A stretch of 64,000 nucleotides of DNA from Tsukamurella pseudospumae (GTDB taxonomy: Bacteria; Actinomycetota; Actinomycetes; Mycobacteriales; Mycobacteriaceae). The notes under the pieces were generated by a model, which was not told the origin of the DNA, ran no database searches, and saw nothing but the letters and a program-made list of their open reading frames with translations. How positions within the stretch are numbered: position 1 is the first letter of the stretch; every line of letters begins with the position of its first letter. The DNA lies in assembly GCF_001575205.1 (NCBI RefSeq), contig NZ_LSRE01000050.1:248001-312000 (forward strand), in the 5' to 3' direction. Below, one piece after another: positions 1 to 9,823 of this stretch. Made by a program: the position numbers and the translations under genes.

Positions 1-477
1 GGCGCGGGCGCCGTGCTTGGCGGCGTTGTACCCCGCGCCGGTCTCGTACGCCTCCAGGGCGGCCACGGAGCCGATCGTCACGACGGAGGCCGCCGGGGAC
101 GCCCGCAGCTTCGGCAGCAGTGCCTGCGTGACCCGGAGGATCGAGAGCACGTTGATGTCGTACATCCGCGACCAGTCGGCCTCGTCGGCCGTCTCGATGC
201 GGTCGACGCCGAGCGCGCCACCGGCGTTGTTGACCAGCACGTCGACCTTCTCGATCGCGCCGGCGAAGGCCGTCACGGAGGCGGGGGCCGAGACGTCCAG
301 CGGCAGGGCCGTGACGATCCGCTCGGGATGCTGGGCCTCGAGGTCGGCCTTGAGCTGCTCCAGCCGCTCGAGCCGACGAGCCCCGATCACGACGTCGAAT
401 CCCGCGCGCACGAGGTGCCGCGCCGTGGCGGCCCCGATCCCGCTGCTCGCTCCGGTGACGACGGCGATCTCGGCCAT
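1..477 (-). CDS. Short-chain dehydrogenase/reductase (partial, 3' end outside window)
   Basis: The minus strand reads open from an ATG at 477 to the window edge (159 codons, no stop). The N-terminus MAEIAVVTGASSGIG carries the SDR cofactor motif TGxxxGIG, followed by an NNAG motif (VDVLVNNAG) and the active-site region ending in YNAAKHG, the SDR YxxxK pair. This is a classical NAD(P)-dependent oxidoreductase with a Rossmann fold, probably cytosolic. Substrate cannot be told. The ARR after the second beta-strand (IGARR) is typical of NADP preference, which is inference. It is divergent from the DMT transporter downstream. Only the C-terminal third is missing. Confidence 0.9.
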   Translation of the reverse strand, partial: MAEIAVVTGASSGIGAATARHLVRAGFDVVIGARRLERLEQLKADLEAQHPERIVTALPLDVSAPASVTAFAGAIEKVDVLVNNAGGALGVDRIETADEADWSRMYDINVLSILRVTQALLPKLRASPAASVVTIGSVAALEAYETGAGYNAAKHGARA

Positions 478-611
478 GGGTTCTCCTGCATCTCGATCGG
501 TACGGGTGAACCATCACCGTATCGCCGAGCGCTGCGGACCGCCCGGCCGAGGCGGAACGACGCGACCGATTCCCGCCAGCGCCGGACGACGGGGAGCGGT
601 GGAATCGGTAC

Positions 612-1547
612 ATGCGCACCATCCCGTTGCAGTTCGCGGCCCTCGCTCTCGCGTGGGGATCCAGCTTCCTGTTCATCAAGGAGGGGCTCGCCGGCCTCTC
701 CCCCGCCCAGGTCACCACCGCCCGCATGACGATCGGGGCACTCACGCTGTTCGTGGTCGCGGTCGTCGTGCGGGCGCCGCTGATCCGGGACCTGCGGGCC
801 GTGGCGCACATCGGCGTCGTCTCGATCACGCTGTGCGTGCTGCCCTTCACCCTGTTCGGCTGGGCGGAGCAGCGGATCGACTCGAGCCTCGCGAGCATCT
901 TCAACGCGACCACGCCGCTGATGACGGTGCTGGTGACGTGCGTGGCCCTCAGGTCCGAGCGGCCGACGCGGAACCAGCTGCTGGGGCTGGGAATCGGCTT
1001 CGCGGGCGTCCTCGTCGTGCTCGCACCGTGGGCGTTAGGCGGCTCAGGTTCGGTGTCCGGACAACTCGCCTGCCTCGCGGCGACGGCGAGCTACGGCGTC
1101 GCCTTCGTCTACCTGCGGCGATTCGTCACCCCGTTGCAGCTGCCCGCGGCCTCGGTCGCGCTGTACCAAGTGGGCATGGGCGCGGTCGTGATCGACGCGG
1201 GCGTGCTCCTCGCCGATCGTCATCACGCAACGGCGTCTCCGCGGGTGGTGCTGGCCATGCTCGCACTCGGCGCGTTCGGGACGGGCCTCGCGTACGTGTG
1301 GAACACGAACATCGTCGCCGAATGGGGCGCCGCGGCGGGCGCGTCCGTGACCTACCTGACGCCGGTCGTCGGTGTGCTCCTGGGTGTCACGGTGCTCGAC
1401 GAACGGCCCGCGTGGCACCAGCCGGTCGGCGGCCTCGTGGTGCTCGCGGGGATCGTGCTCAGTCGCCGGGGCGCGGCGCCAGCCCCACGTCCACCCGGTG
1501 GTGCTCCAGGTCGTGCAGCGCGTACGTCGCGAACGATTCGACGGTGA
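612..1547 (+). CDS. EamA/DMT-family transporter
   Basis: 311 residues with about ten hydrophobic segments arranged as two similar halves. It starts MRTIPLQFAALALAWGSSF, a typical EamA opening in which the AWGSSF motif precedes a charged FIKEGL turn. The second half starts near residue 145. Family members export small metabolites such as amino acids; the substrate is unknown. The last ~30 residues (RRGAAPAPRPPGG and on) are Pro/Arg-rich and non-membrane. They are encoded where the gene overlaps the convergent DinB gene by 89 bp, so the real conserved protein effectively ends near residue 290. No strong ribosome-binding site is visible. Confidence 0.85.
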   Translation: MRTIPLQFAALALAWGSSFLFIKEGLAGLSPAQVTTARMTIGALTLFVVAVVVRAPLIRDLRAVAHIGVVSITLCVLPFTLFGWAEQRIDSSLASIFNATTPLMTVLVTCVALRSERPTRNQLLGLGIGFAGVLVVLAPWALGGSGSVSGQLACLAATASYGVAFVYLRRFVTPLQLPAASVALYQVGMGAVVIDAGVLLADRHHATASPRVVLAMLALGAFGTGLAYVWNTNIVAEWGAAAGASVTYLTPVVGVLLGVTVLDERPAWHQPVGGLVVLAGIVLSRRGAAPAPRPPGGAPGRAARTSRTIRR

Positions 1548-2010
1548 ACGCGGAACCGTTGGACCGCAGGCCCTTCCGGTGCCACTGGTCGTCGGCGACG
1601 GTGCGGTACGCCTCCGCGAAATCCGCCGCAGCGCGGGCCAGTTCGTCCGCGACGACGGCCGACTCCTGGTCGTTGTAGGCGTCCTCGACCGCGGTCGCGT
1701 CCTGGTCCCAGTTCGCGAAGGTCGCGCCGTCGACGACAGCCTCGTCGTAGCTCAGCATGAGCCCCAGTCGTTCCCGCATGATCCGGTGCACGTCCCGCAG
1801 GTGACAGCCGTATTCAAGGACCGACCACGTGTTCTCGTCCGGGCGGACCTTCGCGTCCGCCCGGGCCAGTGCGTCGCCCCACCCGTTCGCCGAACGCGCG
1901 ATGCGGTCCGAGACCTCGGCGCGGCGCACCGTCGCCGGGTCGAATCCGCAGGCGGGACACGCCCGCTCGATGACCCACGTCCAGTCCTTGACATCCGGTT
2001 CGATCGCCAC
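1459..2010 (-). CDS. DinB-superfamily protein
   Basis: 183 residues. The motifs WSVLEYGCHLRDVHRIMRER and FATYALHDLEHHRVDVG are the HxxD and DxxHH metal-ligand patterns of the DinB/YfiT four-helix bundle. Actinobacterial relatives often act as mycothiol- or bacillithiol-dependent transferases or maleylpyruvate-isomerase-like enzymes; that function is family inference. An N-terminal CPxCG-like CPACGFD is present, but only two cysteines are seen. The gene is convergent with the DMT gene and their 3' ends overlap by 89 bp. Confidence 0.75.
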   Translation of the reverse strand: MAIEPDVKDWTWVIERACPACGFDPATVRRAEVSDRIARSANGWGDALARADAKVRPDENTWSVLEYGCHLRDVHRIMRERLGLMLSYDEAVVDGATFANWDQDATAVEDAYNDQESAVVADELARAAADFAEAYRTVADDQWHRKGLRSNGSAFTVESFATYALHDLEHHRVDVGLAPRPGD

Positions 2011-2068
2011 GGACTCAATCTACGTCCTCCGATCACCGCGGGCTCACGGCGGCCGGTGGCGCCGGCGG

Positions 2069-2120
2069 AAATGTGCGGTCATTCGTCTCAAGGATTCTTG
2101 AGACGAATGACCGCACATTT
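2069..2120 (-). terminator. Long perfect hairpin downstream of the DAHP synthase gene
   Basis: Arms 2069-2091 and 2098-2120 are perfect reverse complements (23 bp, 24 with an inner G-C pair), closing on a 4-nt loop GATT. The stem ends are A/T runs. It starts 14 bp past the stop codon of the DAHP synthase gene on that strand, so it most likely ends that transcript. It also lies 58 bp upstream of the DinB start. It is unusually long and AT-rich for an actinobacterial terminator. Confidence 0.7.
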
Positions 2121-2134
2121 TCAGCGGTCCGCCC

Positions 2135-3193
2135 TCAGCGCAGCGCCGCGGCCAGGTCGTGCAGGACCGAGTCGGTGGTGGCGAAGTCCATGCACTTGTC
2201 GGTCACGGACTGGCCGTAGACGAGCGGCCCGGGCCCGGGCTGCTGCGCACCCGCGACCAGGAAGGACTCGAGCATGAGGCCGGAGATGTCGGTCTCGCCT
2301 GCGGCGATGCGCGCGGCGATCTCCCGAGCCACCTCGGCCTGGCGCACGTGGTCCTTGCCGGAGTTGGCGTGCGAGCAGTCCACCATCACCGACGGCGCGA
2401 GCCCGCTCTTCTCGAGCGCGGCGACGGCACCGGACACCGACGCGGCGTCGAAGTTCGGCCCGCCGCGTCCGCCGCGCAGGATGATGTGGCAGTTGTCGTT
2501 GCCGACGGTCTCGACGACGGCGGCGGAGCCCTCGTCGTCGGTGCCGAAGAAGACGTGCCGGGCCGCGGCGGAGAGCGCACCGTCGATCGCGACCTGCACG
2601 TTCCCGTCGGTCGCGTTCTTGAAACCGATCGGCATCGAGAGCCCCGACGCGAGCTGACGATGCACCTGGGACTCGGTGGTGCGGGCGCCGATCGCACCCC
2701 AGGCGACGGTGTCGGCGATGTACTGCGGGCTGGTGGGCTCGAGGAACTCGCAGCCCACGGGCAGGCCGATCTCGAGGATGTCGAGCAGCAGCCGCCGCGC
2801 GGTACGCAGGCCGCGGGGCACGTCGTAGGACTCGTCCATCCCGGGGTCGTTGATCAGGCCCTTCCAGCCGACGGTGGTCCGCGGCTTCTCGAAGTAGACC
2901 CGCATCACGATCAGCAGCTGATCGGCCAGTTCATCGGCGATCGGCTTGAGCCGCCGGGCGTAGTCGAGCGCCGCCTCGGGGTCGTGCACGGAGCACGGCC
3001 CCACGACGACGAGGAGCCGCTGGTCACGGCCCGCGATGACGCCGGCGACGGCGCGGCGGTCGGCCTCGACCTGCGCTGCCAGACGCGGCGCGAGCGGCAA
3101 CTCGTCGCGCAGCTGAGCGGGCGAGGGGATCGGATGGAAGGCCCGGACGCGCCGGTTCGAGGTGGACGCCGGTGTGTCGAGTTCGATGGTCAT
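2135..3193 (-). CDS. 3-deoxy-7-phosphoheptulonate (DAHP) synthase, class I
   Basis: 352 residues. It catalyses PEP plus erythrose-4-phosphate to DAHP, the first step of the shikimate pathway to Tyr, Trp and Phe. It is of the AroF/G/H (class I) type, unlike the class II enzyme of M. tuberculosis. Motifs include VVGPCSVHDP, FEKPRTTVGWKGLINDP, PIGFKNATDGN and ILRGG, all active-site landmarks. I chose the ATG at 3193 because AGGAAG lies 8 nt upstream and the family N-terminus begins there. The reading frame stays open further upstream, but that stretch is the regulatory leader. Expression is probably attenuated (see the leader peptide at 3297-3362 and terminator at 3243-3271). Confidence 0.95.
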   Translation of the reverse strand: MTIELDTPASTSNRRVRAFHPIPSPAQLRDELPLAPRLAAQVEADRRAVAGVIAGRDQRLLVVVGPCSVHDPEAALDYARRLKPIADELADQLLIVMRVYFEKPRTTVGWKGLINDPGMDESYDVPRGLRTARRLLLDILEIGLPVGCEFLEPTSPQYIADTVAWGAIGARTTESQVHRQLASGLSMPIGFKNATDGNVQVAIDGALSAAARHVFFGTDDEGSAAVVETVGNDNCHIILRGGRGGPNFDAASVSGAVAALEKSGLAPSVMVDCSHANSGKDHVRQAEVAREIAARIAAGETDISGLMLESFLVAGAQQPGPGPLVYGQSVTDKCMDFATTDSVLHDLAAALR

Positions 3194-3242
3194 CTCATGT
3201 CTTCCTGGTAGGCGACACCAGGCTGGACTCCCGGTGCCATAG

Positions 3243-3271
3243 AAAAAGGCAGCGAGTGCTCTCGCTGCCTT
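3243..3271 (-). terminator. Intrinsic terminator of the DAHP synthase attenuator
   Basis: On the minus strand a 9-bp stem (GGCAGCGAG / CTCGCTGCC) with a 4-nt loop AGCA is followed by TTTTTCT. It lies between the leader peptide stop (3297) and the DAHP synthase start (3193), so it would stop transcription before the gene. A separate 10-bp pairing is possible between 3327-3336 (inside the leader ORF, just after its aromatic codons) and 3273-3282 (just before the terminator). That is the arrangement expected of a ribosome-sensed attenuator. I did not resolve the full antiterminator fold. Confidence 0.8.
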
Positions 3272-3296
3272 CGGCTCCGGGTCGTGACGTTCGGTA

Positions 3297-3362
3297 CTAG
3301 CGCACACGCGCCTCACCGACGGCCCCACCCGGAGCCTCGGTAAAGCGCCAATACGCGTTCAT
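3297..3362 (-). CDS. Aromatic amino-acid leader peptide (attenuator)
   Basis: A 21-codon ORF running from ATG at 3362 to TAG at 3297, beginning M-N-A-Y-W-R-F-T-E. Codons 4, 5 and 7 are Tyr, Trp and Phe, the three end products of the pathway that the downstream DAHP synthase opens. A strong hairpin with a T-run follows 26 nt later. By analogy with trp-operon leader peptides (known in E. coli and Corynebacterium), a ribosome stalled on these codons when any charged aromatic tRNA is scarce would prevent termination. The peptide itself needs no other function. Confidence 0.85.
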   Translation of the reverse strand: MNAYWRFTEAPGGAVGEARVR

Positions 3363-3386
3363 ACCCACGCAGCGAACATAGCACAG

Positions 3387-5357
<1,971 letters not shown>

Positions 5358-5423
5358 GACCCCATCCTGCCTCAGTGCACTCGACCGGCGCACAGGTCGC
5401 GCCGCCAGGACCATAATCACCGG

Positions 5424-5981
5424 ATGGGCCTCCTCACGTTCAGCCTCAACGTCACGCTGGACGGCTGCGTCGACCACCGGGAGGGCATCGCCGACGACGA
5501 GACGCACGCCCTCTTCACCGACCTGATGAACGCCGGCGGCGCCATGCTCTGGGGCCGCACGACCTACGAGATGATGGAGTCCTATTGGCCTCTGGTCGCG
5601 CGCGGCGAGGTCGAGGCGCCGTCGGCGATGCGCGAGTGGGCCCTCGCGCTGGAGGCGAAACCGAAGTACGTCGTCTCGACGACGCGCAGCGACTTCCCGT
5701 GGACGGGAAGCCATCACCTCACGGGGGACCTGCGCACCGCGGTGCGCGACCTCAAGGACCGCACGCCCGACGGGGTCCTGGTCGGCAGCGGCGCCCTCGC
5801 CACGGAGCTCGACCGGTTGGACCTGATCGACGAGTACCGGTTCCTCGTGCACCCCATGATCACCGGCCACGGACCCACCCTGTTCGGCGGCGGCCTGCCC
5901 GGCACGCGGCGCCTCGACCTCATCTCCTCGACTCCGCTGTCGAACGGCGCCGTCGCCCTGCACTACCGACGGTCCGACTGA
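5424..5981 (+). CDS. Dihydrofolate reductase-like (RibD C-terminal domain) protein
   Basis: 185 residues. Starts MGLLTFSLNVTLDGCVDH, the first strand of the RibD-C/DHFR-like fold, and continues with MLWGRTTYEMMESYWP, DGVLVGSGALATEL and HPMITGHGPTLFG, the cofactor-binding and C-terminal strand motifs. Small stand-alone members are probable NADPH-dependent reductases with unknown substrates. A CATAAT hexamer 6 nt before the ATG suggests a leaderless mRNA. It is divergent from the DUF255 gene. Two further members of this family lie at 20758-21324 and 22872-23453. Confidence 0.85.
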   Translation: MGLLTFSLNVTLDGCVDHREGIADDETHALFTDLMNAGGAMLWGRTTYEMMESYWPLVARGEVEAPSAMREWALALEAKPKYVVSTTRSDFPWTGSHHLTGDLRTAVRDLKDRTPDGVLVGSGALATELDRLDLIDEYRFLVHPMITGHGPTLFGGGLPGTRRLDLISSTPLSNGAVALHYRRSD

Positions 5982-6019
5982 GCAGCACGGCATCGGAGCA
6001 CGCGTGCCGACCGGGCGCG

Positions 6020-7984
6020 CTACACGAGCTTGTAGACGATCGATCCACCCACGGTGGTCGCCGTGTAATGCGCCGCCACCCAGGTACCGATCTCGGACTT
6101 CCCGCCGCCGGGGCCGAATCCGCCGGACGCGATGTAGTACGAGACCTTCCCGTCCTTCACCCACTGCTGGAACTGCGCGAGGGTGGGTGCGGGATCGGAG
6201 CCGGTGAAGCCGCCGAGGGCGATCACCGGTCGGCCCGAGGTCAGCTGCAGCGTGCCCTGGCTCTGCGAGCCGCTCACCGCCGCCGCCCACTGGGTCGTCG
6301 TGCCCTTGAGCAGCGTGACCAGCTCGGTGTTCGCCCTGCTCCCGCCGCCGGGACCTCCCGCGCCGCCCTTCTCACCGACCGATCCGCCGGCCGACGGTCC
6401 ACTGCTCGACGGTGCGACGCTCGACGGTGCGCCGGCCCCCTCCGACGGTCGCGTGCGGTCGCCACGGTCCCCGTCCCGACCGCCGAACCCACCGAACCCG
6501 TTGCCCGACTTCGCCGTCTGCACGGCCGTCGGGATACCGCCGCTGTGCGCGGTGCCCGCCGTCGACACGGAGAACGCCGCGGTCGCGACGCCGCCGGCGA
6601 GGAGCGCGAGCACCAGCGCGGAGGCGACGGCCCGTCGACCGCCCCGACGCGTGACGACGAGCGCGACGACGGCGAGCACCGTCAGCGCCCCGACGACCAC
6701 CCCGAGCACGGGCCACGCGTACCCGGTCCGCCAGGCGCGGATCACGCCCCAGCCACCCGCCGCGACCACCAGCCCGGCCAGCGCGAGGCTGCCCGGCACC
6801 GTCGACCTGCGGCTCCAGGCGACGGCCGCACCGCCGCCCACGAGCACCGCGATCGCCGGGGCGAGTGCCACCGTGTAGTACGGGTGCACCGTGCCGCTCA
6901 TGTACGAGAACACCAGGCCGGTCACCACGAGCCAGGTGCCGAAGACGGTGAGCCCCAGCGCGAGGTCGCGCTCCAGACGACGCCGCGCCACCAGCACGAG
7001 ACCGATCGCGAGCACGAGCAGTGCAGCGGGCAGCAGCCAGGAGATCTCGTTGCCGAACTCGTTGCTGAACAGGCGGGCGAGGCTCGGCGTGCCGCCGAAC
7101 GAGGTGCCCGTGGCCCCGTTGCCACCCGGCCCGCCGCCCCCACCGAAACCGCCGGAACCGGAGCCCCCACTGTTCCCGACGATCCGCGCCAGCCCGTTGT
7201 AGCCGAGCACGAGGTCCATGAAGGTGCCGTCCGTCGACCCGCCGATGTACGGGCGCGACGACGCCGGCCACAGGACCGTCAGGAGCACGTACCAGCCGGA
7301 CGCGACGACGACCGCCACGACGCCGATCGCCAGGTCGCGGGCGCGCCGGAGCCACGAGGTCTGCGCGAACAACAGGTAGGCGAGGCCGAAACCGGGTAGC
7401 ACCAGCAGGCCCTGGAGCATCTTCGTCAGGAAGGCGAAGCCGAGGAGGGCGCCGCACGCCATCAGCCAGCGCCACGACGCCGCCTGGCAGGCCCGCACCG
7501 TGCAGTAGGCGGCAGCGGTCATGAGCAGCACCAGCAGGGCGTCGGGGTTGTTGAACCGGAAGATCAGCACGGCCGCCGGCGTCAGCGCGCACACCGCGCC
7601 GGCCAGAAGTGCGCCGCCCGTGGCGATGCGCCCGGGGACCGAACCGAGCAGGCGTCGCGTCGTCAGGTACACCAATCCCACGGTGCCGACGCCCATCAGC
7701 GCCTGCGGCAGCAGGATCGACCAGGACGAGAGCCCGAAGACCCTGACGAACAGGCCGGTCACCCACAGCGCCGCGGGCGGCTTGTCGACGGTGATCACGT
7801 TGCCCGGATCGAGCGAGCCGAAGAGCCAGGCCTTCCAGCTCAGCCCGCCGGCCTGCGCCGCCGCCGCGTAGAACTCGTTGCCGTATCCGTTGATCGACAG
7901 GTTCCAGCAGTACAGCAGCGCAGTGGCGGCGAGCAGTGCGGTCACGGCACAGCGCCGTGGAGTCATGTACTTCACGGAAGCCAC
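6020..7984 (-). CDS. Integral-membrane glycosyltransferase, GT39/ArnT-like
   Basis: About 650 residues with roughly a dozen membrane segments. The first outer loop contains NGYGNEFYAAAAQAG and DPGNVITVDKPPAALWV, the conserved GT39/ArnT-type motif with the acidic catalytic region. A Gly/Pro/Ser-rich loop (about residues 275-300) and a second low-complexity Gly/Ser/Pro stretch (about 480-550) precede a folded soluble C-terminal domain (VIALGGFTGSDPAPTLAQFQQWVKDGKVSYYI). Family members move sugars from polyprenyl-phosphate donors to cell-envelope acceptors; donor and acceptor here are unknown. Start is uncertain: GTG at 7984, GTG at 7975 (9 nt after GAGG, my preference) or ATG at 7966. The gene interrupts conserved synteny. 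Confidence 0.85.
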   Translation of the reverse strand: MASVKYMTPRRCAVTALLAATALLYCWNLSINGYGNEFYAAAAQAGGLSWKAWLFGSLDPGNVITVDKPPAALWVTGLFVRVFGLSSWSILLPQALMGVGTVGLVYLTTRRLLGSVPGRIATGGALLAGAVCALTPAAVLIFRFNNPDALLVLLMTAAAYCTVRACQAASWRWLMACGALLGFAFLTKMLQGLLVLPGFGLAYLLFAQTSWLRRARDLAIGVVAVVVASGWYVLLTVLWPASSRPYIGGSTDGTFMDLVLGYNGLARIVGNSGGSGSGGFGGGGGPGGNGATGTSFGGTPSLARLFSNEFGNEISWLLPAALLVLAIGLVLVARRRLERDLALGLTVFGTWLVVTGLVFSYMSGTVHPYYTVALAPAIAVLVGGGAAVAWSRRSTVPGSLALAGLVVAAGGWGVIRAWRTGYAWPVLGVVVGALTVLAVVALVVTRRGGRRAVASALVLALLAGGVATAAFSVSTAGTAHSGGIPTAVQTAKSGNGFGGFGGRDGDRGDRTRPSEGAGAPSSVAPSSSGPSAGGSVGEKGGAGGPGGGSRANTELVTLLKGTTTQWAAAVSGSQSQGTLQLTSGRPVIALGGFTGSDPAPTLAQFQQWVKDGKVSYYIASGGFGPGGGKSEIGTWVAAHYTATTVGGSIVYKLV

Positions 7985-8041
7985 CCTCGCGGGCGGAACT
8001 GGGCGGCCCCGGGCCTGAGCCTGGGAGGTGGCTGTGAGGCC

Positions 8042-8368
8042 CTACCGGGGCCCGTCGCCCCCGGCACCGTCGGCGCGGTCCGACGGTGCGCCGTCGCCCT
8101 TGCCGAGCGCGGCCCCGTCGGCCTCGATCCCGGCGTGGTCCGTGCCGCTGGCCTCGTCGCCCTCGCCCGGCGCCTCGTCGTCGAAGGACTCCGGCAGGTT
8201 CTTGACGTGCTTGTTCATGGAGCGGATGAGCAGGAAGGTCACCGCCAGCAGCGCGACGATCACCGCGAGCCCGAGGGGGCCGGACTTGCCGAACTCGGGG
8301 CCCTTGGGCTTCTGCGGGTCGGCGACGAGGACCGCCACGTCGGAGGCCAGCTGCAGGAGCGGTGTCAT
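8042..8368 (-). CDS. Small single-pass membrane protein (Rv1083-like)
   Basis: 108 residues beginning [23 protein letters not shown]. One membrane segment (LGLAVIVALLAVTFLLIRS) is followed by a cytosolic tail rich in Asp, Glu, Gly and Ala. The ATG shares one base with the stop of mca (TGATG), so it is translationally coupled to mca, as the corresponding pair is adjacent in M. tuberculosis. Function unknown. The tail-encoding DNA contains two copies of the dispersed CGACGGTGC motif in opposite orientation (8064-8072 and 8081-8089). Confidence 0.8.
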   Translation of the reverse strand: MTPLLQLASDVAVLVADPQKPKGPEFGKSGPLGLAVIVALLAVTFLLIRSMNKHVKNLPESFDDEAPGEGDEASGTDHAGIEADGAALGKGDGAPSDRADGAGGDGPR

Positions 8369-9234
8369 CACAGGTCGATTCCGCTGAACAGGTCCTTCTC
8401 GGGCATCCTGCTGCTCACCACGGTCTTGGCCAGCTCGTACTCCTCGGTGGGCCACAGGCGCTGCTGCCACTCCATCGGCACCACGAAGAAGGGCCCGTTG
8501 GGGTCGATCTGGGTGGCGTGGGCGCGGAGCGCGTCGTCACGGACCGGGAAGTACTCGCCGCACTCGACCTGCGTGGTCACGCGGGCCATCATGTCGTTCT
8601 TCTCGTCCTTCCACCGGGCGAGCCACTCGGTGTAGGGGTTCTCGAGGCCGTTCTTCTCGAACTCGTCGGCGAAGGCCTGGAACTTGCCGCGCAGGAATCC
8701 GTGGCTGTAGTAGACCTTCGAGATCTGCCAGGGCTCGCCGGCGTCCGGGAACTGCTCGGGATCCGCGGCCGCCTCGTACGCCGCCATGGAGACCGTGTGG
8801 GTCATGATGTGGTCCGGGTGCGGGTAGCCGCCGTTCTCGTCGTACGTGATCATCACGTGCGGGCGGAACTCGCGGATCAATCGCACCAGCGTCTCCGTCG
8901 GCACCTCGACCGGCTCGAGCGCGAAGCAGCCCTCCGGCAGCGGGGGCAGCGGGTCGCCCTCGGGCAGTCCCGAGTCGACGTAGCCGAGCCAGCGGTGCTC
9001 GACGCCCAGGATCGCCGCGGCCTTGGCCATTTCCTCGCGCCGGACCTCCGGGAGCCGGTCCTGGATCCCGGCGACGTCCATCGCCGGGTTGAGGATGTCT
9101 CCCCGTTCGCCGCCCGTGAACGTCGCGACCAGCACGTCGTTCCCCTCGGCCGCGTACCGCGCCATGGTTGCGGCGCCCTTGCTCGACTCGTCGTCCGGGT
9201 GCGCGTGAACGGCGAGGAGGCGGTATCCGGTCAT
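8368..9234 (-). CDS. mca: Mycothiol S-conjugate amidase
   Basis: 288 residues. Cleaves mycothiol S-conjugates to a mercapturic acid plus GlcN-Ins during detoxification, in the cytosol. The N-terminal motif [13 protein letters not shown] holds the zinc ligands [15 protein letters not shown] carries the third zinc His. The family N-terminus [15 protein letters not shown] fixes the ATG at 9234; the open frame extends further upstream but is low-complexity Arg/Ala. Its presence implies that the organism makes mycothiol, an actinobacterial thiol. It is coupled to the small membrane protein downstream and divergent from the DUF4307 gene. Confidence 0.95.
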   Translation of the reverse strand: MTGYRLLAVHAHPDDESSKGAATMARYAAEGNDVLVATFTGGERGDILNPAMDVAGIQDRLPEVRREEMAKAAAILGVEHRWLGYVDSGLPEGDPLPPLPEGCFALEPVEVPTETLVRLIREFRPHVMITYDENGGYPHPDHIMTHTVSMAAYEAAADPEQFPDAGEPWQISKVYYSHGFLRGKFQAFADEFEKNGLENPYTEWLARWKDEKNDMMARVTTQVECGEYFPVRDDALRAHATQIDPNGPFFVVPMEWQQRLWPTEEYELAKTVVSSRMPEKDLFSGIDL

Positions 9235-9394
9235 GCCGTCCAGTGTCCACGATCCGCGCTGCCGCGCGCGCGCCGGGTGCACCCGACCGGGCACGCGCTG
9301 CGCGAGCGGGCGGGCACGCCCCGCGCGAGCGGACGGGCGCGGGCACCGCGCGGGCCGGTGGGCCGCCGCCATCGGGTGTGATTCGATGGATGCC

Positions 9395-9823
9395 ATGTCG
9401 ACCGCCCGCGTCCGCCCTTCCGATCGTTACCCCGACGAGCGCGATCCCGCCCGCGCTCGCCGGATCGGCGCCATCGGGCTGGTCGTGGTCGTGATCCTCG
9501 GTGTGCTCATCGCGTGGTTGGGGTATCAGAAGTTCTCCCGCCAACCCGTGACGGGCGAGACCGCGGGGTACAGCGTGCTCTCGGATTCGGCCGCGGAGGT
9601 CCAGGTCACCGTCACGCGGACGGACCCGTCGAAGGCGGTCAGCTGCGTCGTCTACGTCAAGAACAAGGCGGGCGACGAGATCGGTCGCCGCGAGTTCTAC
9701 GTCGCCCCGTCGCCGGACACCGTCGTCGTGGTGAGCAGTGAGGTGCGCACCACCGAGCCGCCCGCCGTCGGCGATGTCTTCGGTTGCGGAACGGACGTGC
9801 CCGCGTATCTTGACCGTCCGTGA
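9395..9823 (+). CDS. DUF4307 membrane-anchored protein (Rv1081c-like)
   Basis: 142 residues. A charged cytosolic N-terminus ([17 protein letters not shown]) is followed by one membrane segment ([21 protein letters not shown]) and an extracytoplasmic beta-rich domain with two cysteines ([10 protein letters not shown] and FGCGTD). This matches the DUF4307 family, which is found next to mca and greA in mycobacteria. Function unknown. An alternative start three codons upstream (9386) is possible. Its stop overlaps the GTG of the next gene by 4 nt. Confidence 0.8.
   Translation: MSTARVRPSDRYPDERDPARARRIGAIGLVVVVILGVLIAWLGYQKFSRQPVTGETAGYSVLSDSAAEVQVTVTRTDPSKAVSCVVYVKNKAGDEIGRREFYVAPSPDTVVVVSSEVRTTEPPAVGDVFGCGTDVPAYLDRP

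Noticed and set aside
3194-3328. Longer N-terminus for DAHP synthase starting at 3328
   Set aside because: This stretch is the attenuator: leader peptide and terminator. The family N-terminus and a Shine-Dalgarno mark 3193.
5358-6290. Extension of the DUF255 reading frame upstream to a 967-residue protein
   Set aside because: The extra part is antisense to the RibD-C gene at 5424-5981, is Arg/His-rich without domains, and the family start is clearly at 5357.
9280-9360. Short direct repeats of GCGCGAGCGG between mca and the DUF4307 gene
   Set aside because: Only two imperfect copies in extremely GC-rich DNA; likely chance composition.
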